A stretch of 64,000 nt of DNA from Bacteroidota bacterium. GTDB taxonomy: Bacteria; Bacteroidota; Bacteroidia; Cytophagales; Cyclobacteriaceae. A program made the translations under genes and the position numbers. Shown here piece after piece: positions 19,401-27,702 of the stretch; the first letter of the stretch is position 1, and every line of letters starts with the position of its first letter. The notes beneath the pieces were generated by a model. The model was not told where the DNA came from and did not search any database. It saw nothing but the letters and a program-made list of their open reading frames with translations. Location: assembly GCA_016191555.1 (NCBI GenBank), contig JACPVX010000041.1, positions 124,001 to 188,000 of the forward strand, read 5' to 3'.

Positions 19401-19819
19401 AGTCCGTTCAAAATGCGGTTTATGAACAGAAAGACCCGCTATTGATTTATAAGTTTGAAGGCTTTGAAGCGTTTAAGAAATTTATCGCGAAGGTGAACGA
19501 AGAAACTATTTCCTTCCTGATGAAGGCAGACATTCCAGTACAAGATTCAGATGAAGTGCAGGAAGCGCGGGCCCAAAAACGCCAAAAGTTGAGTGAACAA
19601 AAAGAAGAATCACGATCTTTACTTCAAGGGGGTGGCCAACCCGCGGCACCCCAACAGCGCACCGAAGAAAAAGTAATGCCCGTAAAATCGGAGAAGATTG
19701 CTGGCCGTAATGATAAGGTGACGGTGCAATATCAAAACGGCACGGTGATGAAAGACGTGAAATACAAGAAGGTAGAAGAAGATATTTTAGCTGGAAGATG
19801 TATTGTGATTGAACAGTAA
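16472..19819 (+). CDS. secA: Preprotein translocase ATPase SecA
   Basis: SecA drives Sec-dependent protein export. The 1115-residue protein has Walker A in MATGEGKTLVA (G194-T198), Walker B / DEAD-type VDEVDSVLIDEARTPL, the preprotein cross-linking domain, the second nucleotide domain (GTTSVEISELVSRLL, ATNMAGRGTDIKL, GRSGRQGDPGSS) and the helical scaffold/wing. It is longer than the 901-residue E. coli protein because of lineage insertions, including an N-terminal coiled-coil-like segment (about residues 45-95) and one after the first nucleotide-binding core (about 325-410). The C-terminus ends in GRNDKVTVQYQNGTVMKDV and lacks the Cys-rich zinc motif. Confidence 0.97.
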   Translation: MLKLIAKLFGTKSEKDIKRMMPLVEATKKEGEKVTSISNDELRNLTLAIQSEINTKLSAIDGQLADLHKQINDQPDLDINDKEAIFNQIDQIEKERNKELEKVLIDVLPRAFAIVRETARRFKENEYLEVTATDFDRFLSAKHQNIKIVGDKAQWSRQWMAAGNLMTWDMVHYDVQIIGGIALHEGKVAEMATGEGKTLVATFPAFLNALAKRGVHIVTVNDYLAKRDSEWMGPIFQFHGLNVDCIDKHEPNSVARRNAYQADICYGTNNEFGFDYLRDNMAREPEELVQRGHHYAMVDEVDSVLIDEARTPLIISGPVPRGDEHEFYDLKPRINKLVEAQKKLVNQYLNDAKKLISEGQEKDGGLALFRAYRAMPKYKPLIKALSEMGNKAILQKTENYHLQDNKKEMPVADAPLYFVIDEKDNSVDLTEKGIDLITGEGEDARFFILPEIGIELNKIEKDSSLSENDRFQKKEELIRDYTTKSQRIHSVNQLLKAYTLFERDTEYIIVDGKVKIVDEQTGRVLDGRRYSDGLHQAIEAKENVKVEDATQTYATITLQNYFRMYHKLAGMTGTAETEAGELWDIYKLDVVVIPTNKPTTRKDQDDLVFKTTREKFNAVVEEIVKLTSAGRPVLVGTTSVEISELVSRLLTMKKIKHQVLNAKQHQREAEIVAEAGKPGTVTIATNMAGRGTDIKLTPESRAAGGLAIIGTERHESRRVDRQLRGRSGRQGDPGSSTFYVSLEDNLMRLFMPERIARIMDRLGLKEGEVISHSMVTSSIERAQKKVEENNFGIRKRLLEYDNVMNSQREVIYKRRKNALFGERLKLDILTMLYDTCSELVGNAKAGGSYEEFKLNVLSTLGIDFTLTAEEFAKLDAAVASENLYEETLKQYNHKNKLAAEKSMPIVTDIFRTRGANIQDILVPFTDGVKQIGVAANLKKCIETKNGELIKAMEKMISLAIIDQQWKEHLRDMDDLKQSVQNAVYEQKDPLLIYKFEGFEAFKKFIAKVNEETISFLMKADIPVQDSDEVQEARAQKRQKLSEQKEESRSLLQGGGQPAAPQQRTEEKVMPVKSEKIAGRNDKVTVQYQNGTVMKDVKYKKVEEDILAGRCIVIEQ

Positions 19820-19835
19820 ATTAGAATTGCAGATC

Positions 19836-20375
19836 ATGTTAACAGAAAAGCAGCCAAGAGAAAAAAGCCGGAGCACCGAGGGGAGCTGTGTAAAATTCTC
19901 TTGGCTGTTTCTTTTTTTTATTCTTTCTCTTTCGACTTCAGTCTGGGGACAGAAGCCTGCCTACACAGAAGACCTGAGTTCGCTTCGACCTAAGGTTACT
20001 GCCGAGGTGGGGTCCAAAAAAGATACCATCAAAAACAAAATTGAAGTCGTGCGCACCACGCCTCGTTACACTGTGAATGCCAAAGTAGATCAGGTGTTGG
20101 ATAGCATTGATCGTTTTAACCTCACCCGAAGATTTGTTGATGGCTATACCATTCAAATTTATTCCGGTCAGAAAAAAGAAGATGCCTTGAGCGCTTCCAA
20201 AAAATTGATGGATGCTTACGCAGATTTAAAGTCCAACATTCAATACCAACAACCAAAATTTAAAGTGACTGTTGGCAAGTACTTCACGCGTCTAGAAGCC
20301 CAAAAAGATTTCCTTCGATTGAAACGCCTGTTTTCAAGCACGATTCTCGTTCCCGAAAGAATAATGATAAAGTAG
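19836..20375 (+). CDS. SPOR-domain secreted protein
   Basis: Starting at ATG 19836 (16 bp after secA) gives 179 residues with a hydrophobic signal at about residues 22-42 ending near SVWGQ. A TTG at 19809 inside secA is a possible but less likely start. The C-terminal 75 residues (DGYTIQIYSGQKKEDALSA ... FSSTILVPERI) form a SPOR domain, which binds denuded peptidoglycan glycan strands, often at the septum. The protein should be periplasmic. It is likely co-transcribed with secA. Confidence 0.82.
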   Translation: MLTEKQPREKSRSTEGSCVKFSWLFLFFILSLSTSVWGQKPAYTEDLSSLRPKVTAEVGSKKDTIKNKIEVVRTTPRYTVNAKVDQVLDSIDRFNLTRRFVDGYTIQIYSGQKKEDALSASKKLMDAYADLKSNIQYQQPKFKVTVGKYFTRLEAQKDFLRLKRLFSSTILVPERIMIK

Positions 20376-20386
20376 GCATTGTTGCC

Positions 20387-20394
20387 TATTTTTG
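20387..20394 (+). promoter_or_regulatory. Minus-7 box directly before the M20 hydrolase start
   Basis: TATTTTTG is a perfect TAnnTTTG match, ending 5 bp before the ATG at 20400. If active, its transcript would be leaderless or nearly so. No clear minus-33 box is seen. Confidence 0.4.
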
Positions 20395-20399
20395 CCTTC

Positions 20400-21587
20400 A
20401 TGTTGCTGTCAAAAATCCAACGTTTATCGCGCGAATATGCTAACGAAGTGATCTCGTTTCGCAGGCACTTACACGCACATCCCGAACTTTCGTATCAGGA
20501 AGTGAATACAGCAAAGTTTATTACTGAAAAACTGATCAGCTTTGGATTGACACCCGTGCAGATGGCCGAAACCGGAGTGGTTGCACTAATTGAAGGAAAG
20601 AATCCCTCCAAAAAAACCATTGCACTTCGTGCCGATATTGATGCACTGCCAATTACGGAGCAGAACAAAGTTGACTATAAGTCTACCCAACCCGGTGTGA
20701 TGCACGCCTGTGGTCATGATGTGCACACATCGTCATTACTCGGCACCGCCAAAATTCTCAGCCAACTGCGAAATGAATTTGAAGGAACTATCAAATTCAT
20801 CTTTCAACCGGGCGAAGAAAAAAATCCGGGTGGCGCTTCCATCATGATTCGCGAAGGCGTGCTTGAAAATCCTGCACCTCAGGGCATCATTGGCCAGCAC
20901 GTGTTTCCGCTTTTGCCGGTAGGAAAAATTGGCTTCCGCGAAGGCAAATACATGGCGAGCAGTGATGAAATTTATTTAAAGGTAATTGGCAAAGGAGGGC
21001 ACGGTGCCACACCGGAGTTGACGATCGATCCGGTGGTCATCGCTTCACACATTATCATCGCCTTGCAACAAGTCATCAGTCGCAATGCCAGCCCGAAGCA
21101 GCCAACTGTTTTAACTTTTGGAAAAATCACCGCCAATGGCGCTACGAATATTATTCCTGATGAAGTAAATATTGCCGGAACCTTTCGCGCGCTTGATGAA
21201 AAGTGGCGCAGCGAAGGCTTAAAGCGAATTCAAAAAATGGCCGAGAGCATTGCCGAAGGCATGGGTGGAAAATGTGAAGTAGACATTCATCATGGTTATC
21301 CGTATCTCGAAAACAATCCTGCCCTCACACAGCGCATTAAGCAAGCAGCCGCCGAATATGTAGGAGCTGAAAATGTGGTAGACATTGACCTGACATTAGG
21401 ATCAGAAGATTTTGCTTACTACTCTCAAATCATTCCCGCTTCCTTCTATCGGTTGGGCACACGCAACGAAGCGAAAGGCATCACATCTTACGTGCACACT
21501 CCCACATTTGACATTGATGAAGATGCTTTGGTTATTGGTCCAGGTCTAATGGCGTGGATGGCAATTGTGGAGTTAACAAATAAATAA
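20400..21587 (+). CDS. M20D-family amidohydrolase / N-acyl-amino acid deacylase
   Basis: This 395-residue zinc hydrolase is related to hippurate hydrolase and N-acetyl-L-amino-acid amidohydrolases. Metal-binding residues are visible: the H102-A-C104-G-H106-D-V-H cluster, the QPGEEKNPGGA acidic pair, and a late His in SYVHTPTFDID. A dimerisation (lid) domain lies at about residues 180-295. ATG 20400 gives the usual MLLSKIQRLSREY start; a TTG at 20379 would add seven residues. No signal peptide, so it is probably cytosolic. Substrate specificity cannot be read from the sequence. Confidence 0.9.
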   Translation: MLLSKIQRLSREYANEVISFRRHLHAHPELSYQEVNTAKFITEKLISFGLTPVQMAETGVVALIEGKNPSKKTIALRADIDALPITEQNKVDYKSTQPGVMHACGHDVHTSSLLGTAKILSQLRNEFEGTIKFIFQPGEEKNPGGASIMIREGVLENPAPQGIIGQHVFPLLPVGKIGFREGKYMASSDEIYLKVIGKGGHGATPELTIDPVVIASHIIIALQQVISRNASPKQPTVLTFGKITANGATNIIPDEVNIAGTFRALDEKWRSEGLKRIQKMAESIAEGMGGKCEVDIHHGYPYLENNPALTQRIKQAAAEYVGAENVVDIDLTLGSEDFAYYSQIIPASFYRLGTRNEAKGITSYVHTPTFDIDEDALVIGPGLMAWMAIVELTNK

Positions 21588-21642
21588 TCTGGAGAATTCT
21601 ATCAATTAGAATCGACTCTCATCCTATATTTACTTCCATACA

Positions 21643-23268
21643 ATGGAGGTAAAGACAGATCTTGATTCATCCGCAAGTCCTTTAAATCAAAGTCCCTGGA
21701 AGACCTATGCCCGAAATGCGCTCTTCATTTTGCTGGCGCTGTTGGTGTTTTTGTTTTCCATCGATTTGATGATTGCCTCGCTGCAGCAACTAGGCAACGT
21801 TGCTACAGACACCATCTTGCTCGCCACTTCCAATCCGTTTACCGGATTATTTATTGGCTTGCTAATTACAGCCATCATTCAAAGCAGTTCGGCCACCACC
21901 TCCATGGTAGTTGCACTGGTTGCCTCCGGTTCCATTTCATTGCAAGCGGCTGTACCGATTATCATGGGTGCCAATATCGGCACCACTATCACCAGCACCA
22001 TTGTTTCACTGGGATTCATCACCCGAAAAAAAGAATTCAGACGAGCGGTGGCTGCCGGTACCTATCACGATTTTTTCAACATTCTTACAACCGTCATTCT
22101 CTTTCCGCTGGAATATTACTTCGGATTTTTATCCGGCTTGTCCAGAAATATCGCCACTAAATTCTTTCATGAGCCTACCGGACAAGTAGCTGTCGATTTT
22201 TCTTTTTTGGGAGGCTACTTTAAATGGGCTGTTGATTTTTTACAAAGCAGCATCAACAATGGTTTTGTGCTGGGGCTGATGTCCATCGTTTCACTTTTCG
22301 GTTCGATTCTTTTCTTTCGCAAGATCATTACTCAATTATTGGGATTTGGCTCGCCTGAAAAATTTCAACGATTCTTTTTCCGTAACACACTAAAGTCGTT
22401 TGCGTGGGGGTTGCTCACAACAGCGGCTATTCGTTCCAGCACCGTCACTACATCGCTGGTAGTGCCATTGGTTGCCAAAAAAGTAGTCAAGCTGAAGTCA
22501 GCTGTGCCATTTATTTTGGGTGCGAATATTGGCACCACCATTACCGCATTTATCGCAGCTACACTCAACTCCAACGCAGCCATCAGCATTGCGATCGCAC
22601 ATTTCCTCTTCAACTTTATCGGGGTGTTGATTTTTTTACCGATCCCCTATCTCAAAGATTTGCCTCTCAAATTAGCCAATGGACTTGGCCGGCTTACATT
22701 GCAATACCGCTTGGTGGGCTTCTCTTACCTGTTGTTCACATTCTTTTTCATACCCTTTTTACTGATCTATTTAAGCAAAGGGATTGTCAACATGCAGGAG
22801 GCTACCTACGAACGAGTAAATGAACAGGGCGTTCGATCATCTTACAAACAGCTCATTAAAAAATTTGAAGGCAACCAAATGAGTGGGTGGACTGCTTATG
22901 ATGCCGATTTGGAAGTGACCGGATCGAACAAAGTGGTTTCGGTTTTCCGGAAAAGAAACCTATTGATCATCAACAACGATTTGTTCGAATTGAACAAACA
23001 AGGCTTTTGCCGCGATGGGGAAGATGAACAGGGCAAATATCAATTGTGCATTCGCGAAATCAAGTCGCATTTAAAGCTCAGCGATCAATTGATAGCCGAT
23101 TCCATTTTTGTTTTCGAAAAGCGATCATATGAACTACAAAAGACGGACTCAGCATACACCCTTCTATATGTAAGTGCCAAAGAAAACCTGTTGGTAAAGA
23201 AAGAGCGGCTGGATAAAACCGGGAAGCTGCTCTGGTACGAACAACTCACCCGCATTGAAAGAAAGTAG
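21643..23268 (+). CDS. Na+/Pi cotransporter family protein (NptA/PNaS type)
   Basis: This 541-residue membrane protein has the two inverted Na/Pi repeats: QSSSATTSMVVAL (Q80-S83) with GANIGTTITST, and RSSTVTTSLVV (about residue 262) with GANIGTTITAF. There are about eight to nine membrane helices, the last near residues 365-390. The final 150 residues are soluble and lack the PhoU-like helical pattern, forming instead a beta-rich tail. In the second repeat the usual QSSS is RSST, which may alter ion coupling. Probable role: sodium-driven phosphate uptake or export. Monocistronic. Confidence 0.85.
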   Translation: MEVKTDLDSSASPLNQSPWKTYARNALFILLALLVFLFSIDLMIASLQQLGNVATDTILLATSNPFTGLFIGLLITAIIQSSSATTSMVVALVASGSISLQAAVPIIMGANIGTTITSTIVSLGFITRKKEFRRAVAAGTYHDFFNILTTVILFPLEYYFGFLSGLSRNIATKFFHEPTGQVAVDFSFLGGYFKWAVDFLQSSINNGFVLGLMSIVSLFGSILFFRKIITQLLGFGSPEKFQRFFFRNTLKSFAWGLLTTAAIRSSTVTTSLVVPLVAKKVVKLKSAVPFILGANIGTTITAFIAATLNSNAAISIAIAHFLFNFIGVLIFLPIPYLKDLPLKLANGLGRLTLQYRLVGFSYLLFTFFFIPFLLIYLSKGIVNMQEATYERVNEQGVRSSYKQLIKKFEGNQMSGWTAYDADLEVTGSNKVVSVFRKRNLLIINNDLFELNKQGFCRDGEDEQGKYQLCIREIKSHLKLSDQLIADSIFVFEKRSYELQKTDSAYTLLYVSAKENLLVKKERLDKTGKLLWYEQLTRIERK

Positions 23269-23341
23269 CATAGGCTTTTAAAAAGCCTCTGGAAAATCCT
23301 GAAAATGGATGCATATTTGCGTGGTTTAGCTATTACAATCA

Positions 23342-24046
23342 ATGAAATACAAGCGCATTGTTCTAAAACTCAGTGGCGAGGCACTGATGGGTTCTAAAAA
23401 CAGTAATATTGACCCGGCCGTGCTGGAGCAATATTCTGAAGAAATTAAAGAGCTGAAAGAACTAGGTGTGCAAGTTGCCATTGTGATTGGCGGAGGCAAC
23501 ATATTCCGGGGTGGCCAAGCCGAAGCACTGGGAATCGATCGGGTACAAGGCGACTACATGGGCATGCTGGCAACGGTGATCAATGCCATGGCTTTGCAAA
23601 GTGCCCTCGAACGTCATGGATTATACACGCGCCTGATGGCCGGCATTAAGATGGAGCAAGTGTGCGAGCCATTCATTCGCAGAAGAGCCATCCGTCACTT
23701 AGAAAAAAACAGAATTGTCATTTTTGGTGCCGGTATTGGAAATCCTTATTTCACCACCGACTCAACCGCTAGTTTACGTGCCATCGAAATTCAAGCTGAT
23801 GTGGTGCTGAAAGGAACTCGCGTGGATGGCGTTTACACAAAGGATCCCGAAAAATATCCGGATGCCGTTCGCTACAAAACGCTTTCTTTTCAAGAAGCAT
23901 ACGAAAAAAACTTGAACATCATGGACATGACGGCTTTTACCCTTTGTCAGGAAAACAAGTTGCCGATCATTGTTTTTGACATGAACAAAAAAGGTAATCT
24001 GTTGAAAATCGTGCGAGGCGAAGAAGCTGGCACTCTCATCAGTTAA
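23342..24046 (+). CDS. pyrH: Uridylate (UMP) kinase
   Basis: PyrH phosphorylates UMP to UDP. The 234-residue protein shows the amino-acid-kinase fold motifs [27 protein letters not shown], a [13 protein letters not shown] uridine-binding region, and [14 protein letters not shown]. Length matches bacterial UMP kinases. In most bacteria frr follows directly; here frr lies 1.7 kb further on, beyond a minus-strand cupin-AraC pair. Start ATG 23342 gives the usual [14 protein letters not shown]. Confidence 0.97.
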   Translation: MKYKRIVLKLSGEALMGSKNSNIDPAVLEQYSEEIKELKELGVQVAIVIGGGNIFRGGQAEALGIDRVQGDYMGMLATVINAMALQSALERHGLYTRLMAGIKMEQVCEPFIRRRAIRHLEKNRIVIFGAGIGNPYFTTDSTASLRAIEIQADVVLKGTRVDGVYTKDPEKYPDAVRYKTLSFQEAYEKNLNIMDMTAFTLCQENKLPIIVFDMNKKGNLLKIVRGEEAGTLIS

Positions 24047-24055
24047 TTCTAATTT

Positions 24056-24904
24056 TTAACTTCCGTTGGAATAGTAGTTTTCAGAGAGGCCAAAGTTTCT
24101 CTCAGGCGCTTTGTTTTCCACATCGTGAAACGCCACAGGCGTGAGGCCGGTGAACAATTTATAATCGCGCACCAGGTGTTGGTAATCGTGGTAGCCACAC
24201 TCTACCGCCACCCGCAGCCAATCATAATGTTCAAATCGATTTTTACATCGAAAGGCTCTGTCGAATCGCGCAATGCGCAAATAGAGTTTAGGATTCACAC
24301 CGGTTTGTTGTTGAAAAACACGTTCCAATTGTTTTGAGCTAAGGCACGCTAGATCTGCCAATTGATCAATCGAAGGAATTTCACGCTGTTGCGAAATGTA
24401 GTTGCATAGAGCTGTTAGTGACCGATGGTTCTTACGCTGTTTTTTAGCCAGCGAAAGCACCAGGTTTTCTACGATGTTGATCATTTGCACATAATCTGCC
24501 GCAAAATGAAGCTGCTCGTTCACATCTCGAAGTTGAGAAGAGAATAACTCTTCAGCATGCAAATACAAATTGGTGAAATCCGATGCGGGAATCCCCAGAA
24601 GGGAAGCTAACGCACCGGGGTGAAAAATAATTTGCACTACCAAAAACCGATGGCCAATGTGACGATGTGTTACTTCCGTTTGTTGCCCATAAAAAACAAT
24701 CGGCAAATTTTCAATCACTTTGCCGCTCGATCGGTATTCTACTTTCTCTCGATCGAACGGATAAAATGCCAGGCAATGCTCGGGTCGAGGTGGATATGCC
24801 TTGAATGGTACGGACTCTGTTTTATCAAACACCAAATGCACAATGCGGTAGACCTGAACAAAGTCACGAACCTGTGGGGACGGTATGAAATCGCGTAGGA
24901 TCAA
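24056..24904 (-). CDS. AraC-family transcriptional regulator
   Basis: This 282-residue protein has an N-terminal cupin-like sensing domain (about residues 1-150, with HRHIGHRFLVVQIIFHPGAL) and a C-terminal pair of helix-turn-helix motifs. The first is IDQLADLACLSSKQLERVFQ; the second includes VAVECGYHDYQHLVRDYKLFTGLTP. It lies 34 bp downstream of the cupin gene on the same strand and is likely co-transcribed with it. Its stop is 9 bp from the pyrH stop. The ligand and targets are unknown; autoregulation of the pair is a guess. Confidence 0.88.
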   Translation of the reverse strand: MILRDFIPSPQVRDFVQVYRIVHLVFDKTESVPFKAYPPRPEHCLAFYPFDREKVEYRSSGKVIENLPIVFYGQQTEVTHRHIGHRFLVVQIIFHPGALASLLGIPASDFTNLYLHAEELFSSQLRDVNEQLHFAADYVQMINIVENLVLSLAKKQRKNHRSLTALCNYISQQREIPSIDQLADLACLSSKQLERVFQQQTGVNPKLYLRIARFDRAFRCKNRFEHYDWLRVAVECGYHDYQHLVRDYKLFTGLTPVAFHDVENKAPERNFGLSENYYSNGS

Positions 24905-24938
24905 ATCTGCTGACGATCTCGGAAGATAGCTGAATTAT

Positions 24939-25496
24939 TTAGAGTGTGAGTGGTGGCCCGACTGTTTTCATACCATGTTCCGCATGTATGCGATCCATTT
25001 CTTCGTCACTGGGTCGGGTTTTCATGGCGTTCATGGTAATAAAAAACTCTTCCATCTTTCCGGCCGGCTGTAAAAAGTAAATCAGTTTACCTGTATCTGA
25101 TAATTGAATCCACGTATGCGCAATACCGCGCGGCAAAAAAATGGTTTGCCCTTCGCTAAGCATATGGGTTTCATCACCTACCACAAAACGGAATTTACCT
25201 TCGGTGACGGTAAAAATTTCATCCTGATACAAATGGATGTGCAAGGAAGGTCCGGTTTTCTCCACTCCCCGGTATTCGAAAACCGAAAGCTGTCCACCTG
25301 TATCTTTGGATGAAATTTTCAGATCGTTGTGGTTCACTCCTTTAAACATCACTACATCGCCAAAGCGAGATTTGTCGGCATCTACTACAAATGGTTTGGT
25401 AGCGGATTTTTTACCTTTCTTTCCGCCTTGCGGCATGCCGATGGCCAACATGGGCGAAATGGTTAAGCCTGCTAATAGAAATTGTTTGCGATTCAT
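24939..25496 (-). CDS. Exported cupin-domain protein
   Basis: Start at 25496 gives 185 residues opening with MNRKQFLLAGLTISPMLAIG, an export signal of the kind common in this phylum; the longer open frame to 25583 adds an implausible leader. The conserved cupin core has metal-ligand motifs SLHIHLYQDEIFTVTEG and LPRGIAHTW. The fold is shared by many enzymes and sensors, and no activity can be assigned. It is the first gene of a two-gene minus-strand unit with the AraC regulator, placed between pyrH and frr. Confidence 0.8.
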   Translation of the reverse strand: MNRKQFLLAGLTISPMLAIGMPQGGKKGKKSATKPFVVDADKSRFGDVVMFKGVNHNDLKISSKDTGGQLSVFEYRGVEKTGPSLHIHLYQDEIFTVTEGKFRFVVGDETHMLSEGQTIFLPRGIAHTWIQLSDTGKLIYFLQPAGKMEEFFITMNAMKTRPSDEEMDRIHAEHGMKTVGPPLTL

Positions 25497-25713
25497 AGGA
25501 TTTAAAATTTTAGGGAAGATGCTTGTCATGTAAAGCAATCTGGTGGTAAAAAACAGACATTCTTTAAAATGGCCTATTGCCATAGAAAGGCGTCCATCAA
25601 AAGAAAGGACTGGTTTCTCGTAAGGCGAAATGATCTAAAACCGCTCGAAATGCTTAAAAAACAAATAAGCAGGGCATGAAAATGCGAAAGAAAAAATCGT
25701 AATTCGTGCCTAG

Positions 25714-25721
25714 TAAATTTG
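25714..25721 (+). promoter_or_regulatory. Minus-7 box before frr
   Basis: TAAATTTG fits TAnnTTTG perfectly and ends 8 bp before the preferred frr ATG at 25730. It also argues against the upstream GTG at 25706, since this box lies inside that longer frame. It would let frr be transcribed independently of pyrH. Confidence 0.45.
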
Positions 25722-25729
25722 AACCCATC

Positions 25730-26284
25730 ATGGAAGAAATTGAAATGTATTTAGACGAGGCCAAAGACCAAATGAGTAAGGCACTCGCCCACGTATCACA
25801 CGAACTCACGAAAATAAGAGCCGGTAAGGCCAACCCATCCATGTTGGATGGTATCATGGTGTCGTATTATGGAGCCATGACTCCGCTGCAACAAGTTTCG
25901 TCAATGACTACACCCGATGCCCGCACCATTTTTATCAAACCGTGGGAAAAAGGGCTCATTCAGGAAATTGAAAAGTCAATTATGAATGCTAATCTGGGGC
26001 TTACTCCACAAAACGATGGACAGCAGGTGATCATCAACGTGCCCATGCTGACAGAAGAAAGGCGCAAGCAGTTGGTAAAGCAAGCGAGCCAGGAATGTGA
26101 GCAGGGCAAGGTCAGTGTTCGCAGCATTCGCAAAGAGACCAATGAGAGCTTGAAGAAAATTAAAGGCGTATCGGAAGACGATGTAAAAAATGGTGAAGCA
26201 ACAGTTCAAAAGCTAACCGATGAATCAATCGTAAAAATTGATGCTATCTTAAAGAAAAAGGAGGCGGAAATTATGACTGTTTAG
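25730..26284 (+). CDS. frr: Ribosome recycling factor
   Basis: RRF splits post-termination ribosomes together with EF-G. The 184-residue protein matches the usual 185-residue length when started at ATG 25730 (MEEIEMYLDEAKDQM). The family signature is clear: HELTKIRAGKANPSMLDGI, the central beta domain, and INVPMLTEERRKQLVKQA. A GTG at 25706 would add eight residues but spans the candidate promoter box. It is separated from its usual partner pyrH by an antisense gene pair. Confidence 0.96.
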   Translation: MEEIEMYLDEAKDQMSKALAHVSHELTKIRAGKANPSMLDGIMVSYYGAMTPLQQVSSMTTPDARTIFIKPWEKGLIQEIEKSIMNANLGLTPQNDGQQVIINVPMLTEERRKQLVKQASQECEQGKVSVRSIRKETNESLKKIKGVSEDDVKNGEATVQKLTDESIVKIDAILKKKEAEIMTV

Positions 26285-26310
26285 TGAACCCAAAAAGTAG
26301 CACACATAAA

Positions 26311-26334
26311 AAAAGCCCCTCTTCAGGGGCTTTT
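26311..26334. terminator. Bidirectional terminator between frr and metK
   Basis: A perfect 10-bp stem (AAAAGCCCCT with AGGGGCTTTT) has a CTTC loop. A and T runs on both sides let it serve both convergent genes. Confidence 0.92.
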
Positions 26335-26355
26335 GCTTTTTAAAGATCGGCAAGA

Positions 26356-27609
26356 TTAAATTTTGAAAGCCTTTTTGATAGGCTCCACATAATCCAATTT
26401 CTCCCAAGGGAACAATTCCACCTTCACTCTCTTTTCCGTTTTCTTTCCCTTGTTGAAAATTTTCTCTACTACTTTCGACTCACGACCCATATGGCCATAG
26501 GCTGCTGTTTCTGAATAAATCGGTGTGCGTAATTTAAAGCGCTCTTCAATGAAATATGGACGCATATCAAACACCTTCTCAATTTTGCGGGCGATTTCGC
26601 CATCACTCAAATTTACTTTAGCCGATCCGTATGTGTTTACATACAAACCAACTGGCTTTGCAACACCAATCGCGTATGCTACCTGCACCAATACTTCGTC
26701 ACAAACTCCGGCTGCTACCAGATTTTTTGCAATGTGGCGTGTAGCGTAAGCTGCTGAGCGGTCTACTTTGCTTGGATCTTTTCCTGAAAAGGCACCCCCA
26801 CCGTGCGCGCCTTTACCACCGTACGTGTCAACAATAATTTTTCTTCCGGTCAACCCGGTGTCACCATGCGGGCCACCAATTACAAACTTGCCGGTCGGGT
26901 TTACAAAATATTTAATCTCGGTGTTGAATAGTTTTTGAACACGCTTTGGCAATTTTTTCATGATGCGTGGCACTAGAATGTTGATCACATCATCCTTGAT
27001 CTTCTTTAGCATCACAGCATCCTTATCGAAATCATCATGCTGAGTGGAGATAACAATCGCGTCAATGCGTTGCGGCTTATTATCATCACTATATTCAATC
27101 GTTACTTGCGATTTAGCATCGGGGCGAAGGTAAGTCATTACTTTTCCTTCTTTGCGGATTACTGACAACTCGCGCAAAAGTAAATGCGCCAATTCCAACG
27201 GAAGTGGCATGAAGTTATCCGTTTCGTTCGTAGCGTAACCAAACATCATTCCCTGGTCACCGGCACCCTGATCTTCTTTTTTCTTGCGCTCTACGCCTTG
27301 GTTGATATCGGCTGACTGTTCGTGAATAGCCGAGAAAATCCCGCAGCTGTTAGCTTCAAACATGTACTCGCTTTTCGTATAGCCAATCTTGCGAATTACC
27401 TCGCGGGTAATTTCCTGCACGTCCAAATAAGCTTCCGACTTTACTTCACCTGCTAATACTACCTGTCCGGTGGTTACCAATGTTTCACAGGCTACTTTCG
27501 AGTTGGCATCGTACGCCAAAAAGTAATCGATAAGAGCATCAGAAATTTGGTCAGCAACCTTATCAGGGTGGCCTTCGGAAACAGATTCGGAGGTGAATAA
27601 ATACGCCAT
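26356..27609 (-). CDS. metK: S-adenosylmethionine synthetase
   Basis: MetK makes S-adenosylmethionine from methionine and ATP. The 417-residue protein shows the N-terminal [14 protein letters not shown] (G13-L26), [15 protein letters not shown], and the glycine-rich [19 protein letters not shown]. It is somewhat longer than the 384-residue E. coli enzyme, with an extra stretch in the middle domain, as is usual in Bacteroidota. It is preceded by its own minus-7 box at 27634-27641. No SAM riboswitch is recognisable in the 93-bp upstream gap. Confidence 0.97.
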   Translation of the reverse strand: MAYLFTSESVSEGHPDKVADQISDALIDYFLAYDANSKVACETLVTTGQVVLAGEVKSEAYLDVQEITREVIRKIGYTKSEYMFEANSCGIFSAIHEQSADINQGVERKKKEDQGAGDQGMMFGYATNETDNFMPLPLELAHLLLRELSVIRKEGKVMTYLRPDAKSQVTIEYSDDNKPQRIDAIVISTQHDDFDKDAVMLKKIKDDVINILVPRIMKKLPKRVQKLFNTEIKYFVNPTGKFVIGGPHGDTGLTGRKIIVDTYGGKGAHGGGAFSGKDPSKVDRSAAYATRHIAKNLVAAGVCDEVLVQVAYAIGVAKPVGLYVNTYGSAKVNLSDGEIARKIEKVFDMRPYFIEERFKLRTPIYSETAAYGHMGRESKVVEKIFNKGKKTEKRVKVELFPWEKLDYVEPIKKAFKI

Positions 27610-27633
27610 GTTAATTTTTTAAGTTATGAGCCG

Positions 27634-27641
27634 CAAAAATA
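27634..27641 (-). promoter_or_regulatory. Minus-7 box of metK
   Basis: On the minus strand this reads TATTTTTG, a perfect TAnnTTTG match, 24 bp before the metK ATG. No convincing TTTG minus-33 box is present. Confidence 0.45.
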
Positions 27642-27702
27642 GGGAATAATTTGATTTGCTAAGGTGTTGTTTTAGGCCGATTCGACAGACCTTATACTTC
27701 CA

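Noticed and set aside
24056-25496. Transposon carrying the cupin-AraC pair into pyrH-frr
   Set aside because: No terminal inverted repeats, target duplications or transposase are visible at the edges of the pair.
27610-27702. Possible SAM riboswitch ahead of metK
   Set aside because: The gap is only 93 bp, contains a minus-7 box close to the gene, and shows no conserved stems of any SAM riboswitch class I can recognise.
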